NCBI GenBank assembly: GCA_944386335.1
Contig: CALXAQ010000077.1
Coordinates: forward strand, 1-19,832
Reading direction: 5' to 3'
DNA from: an uncultured Clostridia bacterium
Lineage (GTDB): Bacteria; Bacillota; Clostridia; TANB77; CAG-508
DNA length: 19,832 nucleotides
This document shows, one piece after another, positions 7,021-15,300 of the stretch. The first letter of the stretch is position 1, and each line of letters opens with the position of its first letter. Position numbers and translations under genes: made by a program. The notes under the pieces were generated by a model. It was not told the DNA's origin and made no database searches. It saw only the letters and a list, made by a program, of their open reading frames with translations.

Positions 7021-7952
7021 ACATGATTAGATATCATATTCTCACTATTATCCACATTTTTTGCTAAATCTGTGGATAAATACTTTTTATTATCATCAGG
7101 AAATACTGTTACTACTGGTAAATTTATTTTTTCTCTTAGGATAACTGCTCCTAAGAAATTGGCTCCTGAAGAGATTCCTACACCTATTCCTAAGTTTTTA
7201 GCAAGTAATCTTGCCATATTTACTGCATCTTCATCGTTAATAACAATGACCGTATCTATCATATTTCTATCTACTAATTCAGGTACAAATTCATCCCCAA
7301 TACCTTCTATCTTATGTTGTTGGCCAACTCTATTTTTAGACAATAATGGCATTTTATCTGGTTCTACAGCTGCAAGTAATATACTAGGATCTTGTTTTTT
7401 TAGCCTTCTTCCTACCCCCATCAAGGTTCCTCCTGTACCAATACCAGATACAAATCCTCCTATTGGCTCATGTACTTGTTCTAATATTTCTAGTCCTGTT
7501 GTTTGATAATGTGCCATTACATTATCTTTGTTCGCGAACTGATTGACATAGAACCCATTTATTTTACTTGCATAATACTGTGCCTCCTGAATACAACGTC
7601 TAAATCCTCCTTGTCCTGCGGAAAACAATTTTACAGTTGCTCCATAACTTTCCATAATTTTTACACGTTCTTTACTTACCCAATCTGGCATAAATATGTA
7701 TACTGGATGATTTTCTCTTGCACCTATTGCTGCTAAAGAAATACCTGTATTCCCGCTAGTTGCTTCTACAATAGCTTGCCCTGGTTTTAATTCTTTTCTT
7801 TGTTTCGCCCTTTCTATAATATAACTTGCCATTCTATCTTTAATGCTCCCCGTTATATTAAATGCCTCTAACTTTGCATAAACATATCTCGGATTTCCTT
7901 GATATTTATATTTTATTTGTATCATTGGTGTTTTTCCTGTTATATTTTCCAT
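6999..7952 (-). CDS. cysK: Cysteine synthase family PLP-dependent enzyme
   Basis: This is a 317-residue fold-type II PLP enzyme. Cysteine synthases join O-acetylserine and sulfide; cystathionine beta-synthase-like members are close relatives and cannot be excluded. The PLP lysine is Lys38 in NITGSIKDR; the substrate/cofactor loop TSGNTG is at 65-70. A GTGGT phosphate-binding loop (SGIGTGGTLMG) and GISSG follow. The start at 7952 has a strong AAAGGAGA site. The C-terminus runs past the usual VTVFPDDNKKYLST block, and its last seven residues (VQFRDVL) and stop come from a REP-like repeat. It is followed by metK. Upstream are a short ORF overlapping a terminator and a possible promoter, suggesting conditional expression. 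Confidence 0.9.
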   Translation of the reverse strand: MENITGKTPMIQIKYKYQGNPRYVYAKLEAFNITGSIKDRMASYIIERAKQRKELKPGQAIVEATSGNTGISLAAIGARENHPVYIFMPDWVSKERVKIMESYGATVKLFSAGQGGFRRCIQEAQYYASKINGFYVNQFANKDNVMAHYQTTGLEILEQVHEPIGGFVSGIGTGGTLMGVGRRLKKQDPSILLAAVEPDKMPLLSKNRVGQQHKIEGIGDEFVPELVDRNMIDTVIVINDEDAVNMARLLAKNLGIGVGISSGANFLGAVILREKINLPVVTVFPDDNKKYLSTDLAKNVDNSENMISNHVQFRDVL

Positions 7953-7976
7953 TCATCTTCTCCTTTCTTTTACCTT

Positions 7977-8007
7977 ATTGTATGTTTTTTATCATTTTTG
8001 GTGACAA
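7977..8007 (-). promoter_or_regulatory. Possible promoter of the cysteine synthase gene
   Basis: On the minus strand TTGTCA (8002-8007) and TACAAT (7977-7982) are separated by 19 nt. Both hexamers are good but the spacing is long. It lies just after the terminator hairpin and would give a leader of about 20 nt. Confidence 0.35.
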
Positions 8008-8078
8008 GCAAAAAGAAGAAAGCTTTTTTTACTTTCTTCCTTATTATCAATTATGTTTTTATACATGCCTCTTTTCAT
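7992..8078 (-). CDS. Possible 28-residue leader peptide upstream of the cysteine synthase
   Basis: A short frame (MKRGMYKNIIDNKEES..., ending FACHQK) starts 17 bases after the preceding gene's stop and has a textbook ribosome site (AGGAG, 7 nt before ATG). Its codons run straight through a GAAGAAAG/CTTTCTTC terminator hairpin, so translation would disrupt termination and could let RNA polymerase reach the cysteine synthase gene. One Cys codon lies near its end, after the hairpin, so classic cysteine-codon attenuation does not fit well. It may equally be a chance ORF. Confidence 0.4.
   Translation of the reverse strand: MKRGMYKNIIDNKEESKKSFLLFACHQK
8010..8039 (-). terminator. Intrinsic terminator/attenuator after the small helical gene
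   Basis: On the minus strand the stem GAAGAAAG (8032-8039) pairs perfectly with CTTTCTTC (8015-8022) around a 9 nt loop. It is followed by five U (8010-8014). It lies 57 bp after the stop of the gene at 8096-8461 and inside the 28-codon ORF. Confidence 0.6.
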
Positions 8079-8095
8079 GTTCACGCTCCTATTCT

Positions 8096-8461
8096 TTAAA
8101 TCATTTGAATACCAAACATGTCCATGATATCTTTTATTCCTTCTACTATCTCTTCTTTTGAGAATTGTACTTGTTGCAATTCTTCCTCTGTTTTTTGGTT
8201 TAACTTTGTATAGAAATCTATTGCTATTTCTAAATAGGAAGGATTTTCCACGGATATCTCTTCAAATAATATATTCTCCGCTTCATTCATTTTTCCTTCC
8301 TGAAAAGCTTTATCTATTCGGTAATATAGATTGTTACAGGCTTTATGTGCTTCATCTTCTATCACTTCATATGCTGTATTTTTCTTCCCTAAAAAAACAT
8401 CTCCAATTACTCGAATTAATTCATCTATTTCTCTAGATATACTATCTTTTTCGTATAACAT
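8096..8461 (-). CDS. Small helical protein of unknown function (DUF6483-like)
   Basis: This acidic protein of 121 residues is predicted to be mainly alpha-helical, with no membrane segment or signal peptide. The start MLYEKDSISREIDELIRVIG resembles small DUF6483-type clostridial proteins from memory, but I cannot confirm the family. The middle (AFQEGKMNEAENILFEEI) looks like a single helical-hairpin repeat. A GAGGAAA ribosome site precedes the start. It lies 50 bp downstream of the MgtA-type gene on the same strand with no terminator between, so it is probably co-transcribed with it, and an intrinsic terminator follows. Function unknown. Confidence 0.75.
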   Translation of the reverse strand: MLYEKDSISREIDELIRVIGDVFLGKKNTAYEVIEDEAHKACNNLYYRIDKAFQEGKMNEAENILFEEISVENPSYLEIAIDFYTKLNQKTEEELQQVQFSKEEIVEGIKDIMDMFGIQMI

Positions 8462-8511
8462 CTTTTTCCTCTTTCTATTTTATTATTTTTACTTTACTCT
8501 TTATCTTTTTA

Positions 8512-11133
8512 TTAAATCCAATCTCCAAATTTTAGAATATATAATTTCTTTACAATTAAAGCTACAAAACAATATAAGATTGGTATTAAGAAAATAAGTC
8601 CAATAAATATTGGTGTTAATGGAACTAATCCCAAAAATTCTCCTATAAAAGTAAATGGTATACATATTGCTACTGCACATAGTAAAATAGTGAATAAGTA
8701 TACTGTTTTGGAAGCATGACTTTCTATAAATGGTATTTTAGCTGTTCTAATAATATGAAGTCCTATTAAGTTAGACACAATGCCATAAGAGAACCATATA
8801 CTCTGGAATAAAGCAGCTTGCCCTTCTCTAATACCAAAAACAAACCATAAAAGTGAAAAAATTAGTAAATCAAAAATAGAACTAGTTGGCCCCATGTATA
8901 ACATAAATCTTTTTAAACTCTTCATATCCCATTTTCGTGGTTTTTCTATATATTCTTTATCCACATTATCTGTTGGCAAAGATAATTGTCCAATATCATA
9001 TAGCAAGCTTTGTACTAATAATTGAATTGGTGTAATAGGGAAAAATGGTAAAAAGATACTGGCAATTAATACAGAGGTTACCTCTCCAAAGTTAAAACTT
9101 GCCGCCATTTTAATGTATTTTAATAAATTTCCAAATGTTTTTCTTCCTTCTACTACCCCCTCTCTTAATACGTCTAAATCCTTTTCTAATAGAATAATGT
9201 CTGCTGTTTCTTTTGCGATATCAACTGCTGTATCTACAGATATTCCTACCTCTGCATTTACTAAAGAAGGACTATCATTAATTCCATCTCCCATGTATCC
9301 AACTACATTTCCCGCTTCTCCTAAAATTCTAACAATTCTTGCCTTTTGGATAGGAGATAATTTGGCAAAAACATTCGTATTGCGAAGTAGTCTCCTTACT
9401 CCCATATCAGATAACTTGTCGATTTGATTTCCTAATACAATTCTTTTAGTATTAATATTCACTCTTTCGCATACTGCTTTAGTAACATACTCATTGTCTC
9501 CTGTTAATACAATTACTCTTATTCCGTGTTTATTTAAATTTTTGATGGTTTCTTTTGCACTTTCTTTTGGTGGGTCTAAAAATCCTATAAATCCTAGTAG
9601 CACCATTTCCTTTTCATTTTCTACTGTAAAATAATATATCTGTTCTATATTATTTTTTTGACATACACCTAATACACGTAATCCTTCTTTGTTAAGCTGC
9701 TTCGCCTTTTCTAATATTTCTCTTTTCAAAGTAGGTGTCATACTACTTACTTGTCCTTTATCATCTACAAAAGTACATATTTCTAGGATTTCTTCTATCG
9801 CTCCTTTGGTAATTAATTGTTTTTTATTTTGTTTATCTTTTACTACAACAGATAATCTTCTTCTAGAAAAATCAAATGGAATCTCGTCTATTTTCTCATA
9901 TTCCTCTGCTATTTCTGCCACTTCTTCTTTTTTTGCCCTTTCTATTATAGCCACATCTATATTTCCCTCTAAACCAGTTTGAAAATAACTATTTAAAAAT
10001 ACATGCTTTAATATTCTTTTATCTTCTTTTCCATGTATATCTAAATATTTTTCTAATACAATTTTATCTTCTGTTAAAGTTCCTGTTTTATCTGTACACA
10101 AAATATTCATAGCACCAAAACTTTGTATAGCATCTAGTTTTTTTATAATCGTTTTTTTCTTTGCCATTCGATTAGCACCTTTTGCTAAGCTAGAAGACAA
10201 TAATACTGGTAATAGCAAAGGAGTAATTCCAATGGCAATAGCCACAGAAAAAGTAAAAGCTACCAATACACCATGTCGTGTCACATTAATCATAAATGTT
10301 ATTGGAATTAATACTAGCATAAAACGTATTAATAATTTGCTAACACTTTCTATTCCTTTTTGAAATGCTGTTTTGGGTTTTCCAGTTTGAATAGTATGTG
10401 CTACTTTTCCAAAATACGTATCATCTCCTACTTTAATTACTACAGCTTTTCCATAACCACTCATTACATTGGTACCCATAAAGCAAATAGTATCTAAATC
10501 AGTAATAAATTCTAGGTCTTCCTTACTCTCCATTTGTGTTTTTTCTACTTTTCTAACGCTATCAGATTCTCCTGTTAAAGAAGACTGATTCACAAACAAA
10601 TCTTTTGCTTCTAATACTTTTAAATCTGCTGGTATAATATCTCCTGCTGATAAAACTAAAATATCTCCAACAGTAATATCTGACATGGCAATTTTTTGTT
10701 CTTTTCCCTCTCTTAATACCGTTGCTTTTGCCTCTACCATACTTTTTAATTTTTCTGCTGCTTGATTAGAACGATATACTTCAAAAAATTCTAGCAAAGT
10801 ACTAATAACTACTAACAGCAAAATTACAATAATATTGGCATAGCTAGGTGGATCTGTTAGATACACATCTGTGTAAAAAAGAACTACTGTAATTCCTAAT
10901 AAAATTAGATTAAAAGGACTTATTAAACTTTCTATGAAATAATGATACCATTTTTTAGGCTTTTTTTGTTTCATCTCATTTTTTCCATATTTTTTTCTAT
11001 TTTCTACTACTTGTGTATTCGTTAACCCTTTTTCCTTATCTATATTTTTCTCTTTTTCCCATTCTTCTACTGGAGCAAATGCTTCTTTTCCATATAATTC
11101 TATAATATTTATTTTTTCTTCTCTATCTGCCAT
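8512..11133 (-). CDS. mgtA: Magnesium-transporting P-type ATPase (MgtA type)
   Basis: This membrane pump hydrolyses ATP to move cations, probably Mg2+ inward. The 873 residues fit the P3B family length. Visible parts are an N-terminal cytosolic segment, the first membrane pair (about 65-118), TGES of the actuator domain (187-190), the ion-binding helix AIGITPLLLPVLLSSSLAKG (300-319), the phosphorylated Asp348 in DKTGT, a TGDN motif near 544, GDGIND at 615-620, and six C-terminal membrane helices. The sequence around helix 4 and NILCTDKTGTLTEDKI favours MgtA over Ca2+ ATPases. The start has AAAGGAGG and an extended -10 promoter close by. The short leader leaves no room for an M-box riboswitch, so Mg2+ control, if any, works differently. 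Confidence 0.9.
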   Translation of the reverse strand: MADREEKINIIELYGKEAFAPVEEWEKEKNIDKEKGLTNTQVVENRKKYGKNEMKQKKPKKWYHYFIESLISPFNLILLGITVVLFYTDVYLTDPPSYANIIVILLLVVISTLLEFFEVYRSNQAAEKLKSMVEAKATVLREGKEQKIAMSDITVGDILVLSAGDIIPADLKVLEAKDLFVNQSSLTGESDSVRKVEKTQMESKEDLEFITDLDTICFMGTNVMSGYGKAVVIKVGDDTYFGKVAHTIQTGKPKTAFQKGIESVSKLLIRFMLVLIPITFMINVTRHGVLVAFTFSVAIAIGITPLLLPVLLSSSLAKGANRMAKKKTIIKKLDAIQSFGAMNILCTDKTGTLTEDKIVLEKYLDIHGKEDKRILKHVFLNSYFQTGLEGNIDVAIIERAKKEEVAEIAEEYEKIDEIPFDFSRRRLSVVVKDKQNKKQLITKGAIEEILEICTFVDDKGQVSSMTPTLKREILEKAKQLNKEGLRVLGVCQKNNIEQIYYFTVENEKEMVLLGFIGFLDPPKESAKETIKNLNKHGIRVIVLTGDNEYVTKAVCERVNINTKRIVLGNQIDKLSDMGVRRLLRNTNVFAKLSPIQKARIVRILGEAGNVVGYMGDGINDSPSLVNAEVGISVDTAVDIAKETADIILLEKDLDVLREGVVEGRKTFGNLLKYIKMAASFNFGEVTSVLIASIFLPFFPITPIQLLVQSLLYDIGQLSLPTDNVDKEYIEKPRKWDMKSLKRFMLYMGPTSSIFDLLIFSLLWFVFGIREGQAALFQSIWFSYGIVSNLIGLHIIRTAKIPFIESHASKTVYLFTILLCAVAICIPFTFIGEFLGLVPLTPIFIGLIFLIPILYCFVALIVKKLYILKFGDWI

Positions 11134-11158
11134 GCTATTTTTCCTCCTTTGTGGCTTT

Positions 11159-11167
11159 ATTATAACA
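11159..11167 (-). promoter_or_regulatory. Extended -10 promoter of the MgtA-type gene
   Basis: TGTTATAAT on the minus strand is an extended -10 element. No strong -35 is seen at 17 bp. It would start the transcript about 20 nt before the ATG, just ahead of the ribosome site. Transcription through from the superoxide dismutase gene is also possible. Confidence 0.4.
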
Positions 11168-11175
11168 CGAATTTT

Positions 11176-11781
11176 TTATCTTGCATCTTTTTTTTGTATT
11201 TTTCCCCATCTTTTATTCACTATGTTCCAGTTTACAATATTCCAAAAATTTTGTACATACTCTGGTCTCTTAGTTTTATACTGTAAATAGTAAGAATGCT
11301 CCCACATATCTAACACTAAAATAGGAATGCAGTCCCATAATGTTAAGTTTTGATGTTTTTCACATTGTAAAATTTCTAGTTTATTCCAAGTTCTTACCCA
11401 TACTAATAAGCACCAACCTGATGCCTCTACCTGAATAGCCACATTTGTGAATTGTTCTTTAAAAGCTGCAAAGTTCCCAAAATCTTTGATAATTTGTTCC
11501 ATAAGTGCCATGCTTGGTGTAGAGGGAATAGCTGGTCCTAAATTTTCAAAAAACTTTTCATGTAAAATTGCACCTGCTCCAAAAAAACTTAAATTTTTTT
11601 CTAGACATTTGATATTAGAAAAATTTTTATTTTTTCTTGCTTCTGCTAATTGTTCTTGTGTTTTATTCGTATTATCTACATAACCTTTGTACAAGATTTG
11701 ATAATGTAATTCTAATGTTTCCTGGCTATAATATGGTTCTAATGCATTTGTGGGATAGGATAATTCTACCATTTTTAACAT
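11176..11781 (-). CDS. sodA: Superoxide dismutase, Fe/Mn family
   Basis: This enzyme converts superoxide to hydrogen peroxide and oxygen in the cytosol. It has 201 residues, the usual length. All four metal ligands are present: His26, His74, Asp158 and His162 (DMWEHSYY). The substrate-channel GYVDNTN block follows His26. The second-shell region GAGAILHEKFF departs from the common 'NHxxFW' pattern (Leu precedes His74 where Asn is usual), so metal preference cannot be read with confidence. The start at 11781 follows an AAGGAGGTGA site at 7 nt. It lies 43 bp after the EAL gene and 42 bp before the MgtA-type gene, likely in one transcription unit. A dismutase suits an anaerobe that depends on oxygen-sensitive NrdD/NrdG. 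Confidence 0.93.
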   Translation of the reverse strand: MLKMVELSYPTNALEPYYSQETLELHYQILYKGYVDNTNKTQEQLAEARKNKNFSNIKCLEKNLSFFGAGAILHEKFFENLGPAIPSTPSMALMEQIIKDFGNFAAFKEQFTNVAIQVEASGWCLLVWVRTWNKLEILQCEKHQNLTLWDCIPILVLDMWEHSYYLQYKTKRPEYVQNFWNIVNWNIVNKRWGKIQKKDAR

Positions 11782-11824
11782 TGTCTCACCTCCTTTTTTT
11801 CTATTGTATGGTCTCCCTTTTATT

Positions 11825-12565
11825 TCATGCTAAATATCTTCTTTCAAATTTCTCTATGGGTATAGGAAACGCATAATAATAACCTTGTGCTATATCACAC
11901 CCTATTGTTTTTAAATATTGAGCCTGTTCTTTGGTTTCTATTCCCTCTGCAATGGTTATCATTTCTAATCTTTTTGCCATTTGAATAATTGCCTCTATAA
12001 TAATTTTTCCTCTTCTATCCTGTGTTACCTCATCTACAAAACTTTTATCTATTTTTAAAATATCAATTTGTATTTCTCTTAGCATACTAAAAGAGGAATA
12101 ACCTGTTCCAAAATCGTCCATTGCTACTTTAAATCCCAAAGCATGCACTCTTCTTTCAGCTTCTTTTGCCATTTTAATATCATGTACAACAGCAGTTTCT
12201 GTCATTTCTAGTTCTATATATTTTGCCTCTACTTCATATTTTTCTACTGTTCTTTGCAAGTCTTCTATATGATGAGGATTATATAAATGCCTTCTAGACT
12301 CATTTACTGCTATTGGAATTTTCTTTTTCCATTTTTGTATAAAGGAACACACTGTTTCTAATACATAATGGTCTATTTGTGTAATATATCCTGTTTGTTC
12401 ACAAAAAGGGATAAACTCATTAGGTGGTATTATAGCAGAATCTTTTTCCCAACGCACTAAACTTTCTGCTCCCACTATTTTTTCTGTATGCAAATCCACT
12501 TGTGGTTGTAAATACACCTTTATTTCTTTGTTTTTTAATGCTTGTTCGATTTCTTCTTGCCTCAT
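11825..12565 (-). CDS. Stand-alone EAL-domain cyclic di-GMP phosphodiesterase
   Basis: This is a 246-residue protein made almost wholly of one EAL domain, expected to cut c-di-GMP to pGpG. There is no GGDEF, PAS or membrane part. Signature residues are present: Glu34 (ESL in place of EAL), Asn88, Glu120, Asp150-Asp151 (MDDFGTGYSS), Lys171, Glu207 (AEGIET) and Gln227. The full metal- and base-contact set predicts activity; Ala to Ser in the second signature position is conservative. The start at 12565 has GAGGAGA. It is the first gene of the minus-strand run leading into superoxide dismutase and MgtA, and diverges from a phosphoesterase. A second-messenger output controlling surface or biofilm behaviour is inferred from the family. 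Confidence 0.92.
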   Translation of the reverse strand: MRQEEIEQALKNKEIKVYLQPQVDLHTEKIVGAESLVRWEKDSAIIPPNEFIPFCEQTGYITQIDHYVLETVCSFIQKWKKKIPIAVNESRRHLYNPHHIEDLQRTVEKYEVEAKYIELEMTETAVVHDIKMAKEAERRVHALGFKVAMDDFGTGYSSFSMLREIQIDILKIDKSFVDEVTQDRRGKIIIEAIIQMAKRLEMITIAEGIETKEQAQYLKTIGCDIAQGYYYAFPIPIEKFERRYLA

Positions 12566-12614
12566 ATTCTGTCTCCTCTTTTCTTATTCTTTCCATCTTT
12601 TCCTAATTTTATCC

Positions 12615-12643
12615 TTGTATGTTATGTATTTTTATTATATAAT
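12615..12643 (+). promoter_or_regulatory. Sigma-A promoter of the phosphoesterase gene
   Basis: TTGTAT (12615-12620), a 17 nt spacer and a perfect TATAAT (12638-12643) give a strong promoter with a leader of about 75 nt. The same region must also serve the divergent EAL gene, whose promoter is less clear. Confidence 0.6.
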
Positions 12644-12726
12644 AGTGGCATAAAATAAATCGTTTTACAGTAAGATAATTTTCTGTTTTTCTAATAGGAA
12701 ACTGTATTATGAAAAAGGAGTAGGGT

Positions 12727-13521
12727 ATGGATAGAATAGCTATTCTTTCAGATGTTCATGGCAATATAACAGCATTAGAAGCTGTAATGAAAGATATTGA
12801 GCAAAAACAAATTAGCCAAATTTATTGTCTAGGTGATTGTGTTATTAAATGTGCCAATCCTGATAAAGTAATAGACTTATTAAGACAAAAATGTAATGTT
12901 ATTCTAAAAGGTAACTGTGATGCTGTCATTTGTAGACCAGGAATAGAATACGGTCGTTTTTGGAGCAGAGATAAAATAGGCGAAGAACGTGCTAATTTTA
13001 TTGACCATTGTCCTCTTTCTTATGATTTTTATATAAGTGGACATTTAGTACGCCTTTTCCATGCTTCTCCTTTTAGTCTAGAAGATATTTTTAATCCTGT
13101 TTATTCTAACAGTAATTCTAGATATTTTAACCATATTATTACCAATCCTGAAGATTTGTTTAAAAATACAGATTTTATAGGAAAAAGTGAAAAAGACTCC
13201 ACACCAGATGTAGTTGGTTATGGACATTTACATACGCCTAATCTTTTCCGTTTTGGTAATAAAACTATTTTTAATGTAGGGAGTGTTGGTATTCCAACTG
13301 AAATGTTAAATGAGGAGGAAAAAGATCCTACAAATCGCTTTTCTACTATGGCTTCTTATGTTATTTTAGAAGGAGATCTTGATGCACAGGAACTTTCTTC
13401 CCTTTCTTTTACTTTTGTAAGATTACCTTTTGATATTCGTAAAGAAATTGCTTATTTAGAAGCATCTGATATGCCTAATAAAGAACTAATTATTCGAACT
13501 CTACAAACTGCAATTCACTAG
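12727..13521 (+). CDS. Calcineurin-like metallophosphoesterase (YfcE/MJ0936-like)
   Basis: This 264-residue cytosolic two-metal phosphoesterase has the motifs in order: DVHGN (Asp9, His11), GD (Asp37), GNCD (Asn63) and GHLH near residue 170, followed by NVGSVGIP. These match the YfcE-type group, which cleaves phosphodiesters or phosphomonoesters; the natural substrate is unknown. The stretch after GD (CVIKCANPDKV) differs from the common 'GYGPDP' pattern but keeps the metal ligands. The start has an AAAAAGGAG ribosome site and a good promoter upstream. It precedes a broken nucleotide-sugar pyrophosphorylase gene on the same strand. I see no terminator between them. Confidence 0.88.
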   Translation: MDRIAILSDVHGNITALEAVMKDIEQKQISQIYCLGDCVIKCANPDKVIDLLRQKCNVILKGNCDAVICRPGIEYGRFWSRDKIGEERANFIDHCPLSYDFYISGHLVRLFHASPFSLEDIFNPVYSNSNSRYFNHIITNPEDLFKNTDFIGKSEKDSTPDVVGYGHLHTPNLFRFGNKTIFNVGSVGIPTEMLNEEEKDPTNRFSTMASYVILEGDLDAQELSSLSFTFVRLPFDIRKEIAYLEASDMPNKELIIRTLQTAIH

Positions 13522-13613
13522 TTTTGTATTTGTATAATATTATATAGTAAGATATTTAATTTTATTTATATGTTTTTTTCAGTACAACATATAAAATATA
13601 AAGGATGGAATTT

Positions 13614-14886
13614 ATGGAAGATATAGACTTGGCAAAACAAATTTTAAAACAATATCATCAAGAACATTTATTAGCTTTCTTTGAGGAATTAACGCCAGAA
13701 GAGAAAAAATCTTTAATACGGACAAATTCTTTCTATTGATTTTGCACAAATTTTAGAATTATATCATCATTCTAAAATAGAAGAAGTTGTTTCTCCTTCT
13801 GAACTATCTCCTCTACCTTATATAGATAAAGAAGAACTTTCTTTTAATGAAGTATCTTATTTAGAAGAGATTGGAAATACTTATATTTCTAATGACAAAG
13901 TAGCTATGGTTACTTTAGCAGGTGGGCAAGGTACAAGGCTTGGCTATAAAGGTCCTAAGGGTACTTTTGAATTAGACTTATATCCTAAAAAGTCTTTATT
14001 TGAAATTATTTGTGATAATTTAAAAGAATTAAATCAAAACTTACAAACTACTATTCCTTGGTATATTATGACAAGCATTTACAACGATACTGCTACCAAG
14101 CTTTTTTTTGAAAGAAAAAACTATTTTGACTACCCTAAAGAAGCTATTTTCTTTTTTTCTCAATCAGAACTTCCTATTATCGATATTTACGGAAATTTAG
14201 TATTAGAAGAAACGTTTAGAATAAAAGAAGCCTCTAACGGAAATGGCGATGTTTTTTCTGCTTTAGCAAGGGCTGGTTATATACATCAAATGAAGCAACA
14301 AGGTATTCAATGGTTATTCTTTGCAGGAATTGATAATGTATTATTAAACTGTGTAGATCCTCTTTTACTAGGACTTACCATTGTCAATGGTCACTTAACT
14401 GCTTCAAAAACTCTACGCAAAGAAAATCCACAGGATAAAGATTGGATATTTGCTTCAAAATCAGGAAAACCTTCTATTATTGATTGTACTTATTTAACAG
14501 AAGATATGAAAATAGAGATAGATCCTATTACAAAACATGATTGCTTCCGTGATATCAATTTACTTTCTCATCTTTTTTCTATAAATGCTGTAGAAGAACT
14601 AGCAAACGACGTACTTCCTTATCATCGTGCATTTAAGAAAAATACTTTTGTTAATGAAGAAGGAATGAAGCAAGTTCCTGAGCAACCAAATACTTTTAAA
14701 TTTGAAAATTTTATTTTTGATGCGTTCTCTTTCTTTCCCTCTATACAGTTACTACGTGTAAAGAAAGAAGAAGAATTTGCTCCAATTAAAGACTTTAATG
14801 GACCGCATAACCCAGAGGTTGCTACTATATTATATGAAAAAGTAAAATTGCATAAAAAACACATAGATGATGATGAAAAAGATTAG
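13614..14886 (+). pseudogene. UDPGP-type UDP-sugar pyrophosphorylase (UAP1-like), interrupted by a frameshift
   Basis: Such enzymes join UTP and a sugar-1-phosphate (GlcNAc-1-P or glucose-1-P) to make UDP-sugars for wall polymers. Translation from ATG 13614 (site AAAGGATGG) gives MEDIDLAKQILKQYHQEH... and stops at TGA 13737-13739. The family-like sequence resumes in the +1 frame near 13720 (GQILSIDFAQILELYHH) and runs to 14886. The uninterrupted part from 13906 alone contains LAGGQGTRLGYKGPKG, the nucleotide-binding signature, but would lack about 97 N-terminal residues. The full length would be about 424 residues, normal for the family. The single-base shift lies near 13711-13722. It could be a real mutation, a sequencing error, or programmed frameshifting, though no classic slippery heptamer is evident. 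The C-terminus (FKFENFIFDAF...EEEFAPIKDFNG) fits UAP1-type enzymes. Confidence 0.8.
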
Positions 14887-14913
14887 AAAATCTAGTCTTT
14901 TTCATTATTTTTT
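14873..14913 (+). terminator. Intrinsic terminator of the pyrophosphorylase gene
   Basis: The 14 bp stem ATGAAAAAGATTAG (14873-14886) pairs with CTAGTCTTTTTCAT (14892-14905), including one wobble, with a 5 nt loop. A run of six T (14908-14913) follows. The stop codon lies within the stem. Confidence 0.75.
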
Positions 14914-14939
14914 GGATTGCTGACACATTTTGCTATTTT

Positions 14940-15044
14940 TTGACATTGTCTCTATGTTATAATGTTATGTAAATACTTATAATTCTATTCCCTAGCAGGA
15001 TTGTTATATCTTTCTTCTAACATCTCCTACTAGGTTTCTTTTTC
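14940..15044 (+). ncRNA. Possible small RNA: extended -10 promoter followed by a terminator-like hairpin
   Basis: An extended -10 (TGTTATAAT, 14955-14963) has a TTGACA (14940-14945) only 12 nt upstream. About 30 nt after the expected start is a hairpin of CCTAGCAGGA (14991-15000) and TCCTACTAGG (15025-15034) with one mismatch and a 24 nt loop, then TTTCTTTTT. A transcript of about 70 nt would have no evident ORF. Support is from motif order only. Confidence 0.25.
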
Positions 15045-15210
15045 ACTTATTTTACGAGATTTCATTGACAGCCAAGTGGTGGATTATGCCTTCGGGTTAT
15101 GAGAATTTAAGCAGCATTTTTTGTAATTTAATGAAAAGTTAAGTTTTTATCTAAATATCAACGTTTGTAGTTATTTTTATTTAAAGAACTTTTGTGCGTT
15201 TTTAGGTCAT

Positions 15211-15300
15211 TTTGGGGTGCTTTTGTCCCCATCGTGTCCCCAAAGTCTGAAAAGGCTTGTAGCACAATAGGTTCAAAATGGCATTTGCAAATTGGGGACA
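15211..15300. repeat. Clustered TGTCCCC direct and inverted repeats
   Basis: TGTCCCCA occurs at 15224-15231 and TGTCCCCAA at 15235-15243; the exact complement TTGGGGACA lies at 15292-15300. A further TTTGGGG is at 15211-15217. CCCCAA can pair with either GGGG block, so alternative hairpins are possible. The cluster lies 34 bp upstream of the TnpV start. Confidence 0.55.

Noticed and set aside
7072..7506. A 144-codon plus-strand ORF opposite the cysteine synthase gene.
   Set aside because: It is a shadow of a clear family member on the other strand, with low-complexity composition and no ribosome site.
7953..8095. Possible T-box leader for the cysteine synthase gene.
   Set aside because: No T-box sequence (TGGNACCGCG-like) and too short; a hairpin inside a short ORF explains the structure better.
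11134..11175. Possible M-box magnesium riboswitch before the MgtA-type gene.
   Set aside because: The gap is 42 bases with an extended -10 promoter and ribosome site; there is no room for the aptamer.
15088..15103. The complement CTCATAACCCGAAGGC matches the anticodon region of elongator tRNA-Met, hinting at a tRNA or a tRNA-derived attachment site.
   Set aside because: No acceptor stem, D-arm or T-arm (GGTTCGA-type) surrounds it and the 5' half of the anticodon stem does not pair. Kept only as a remark in the boundary region.
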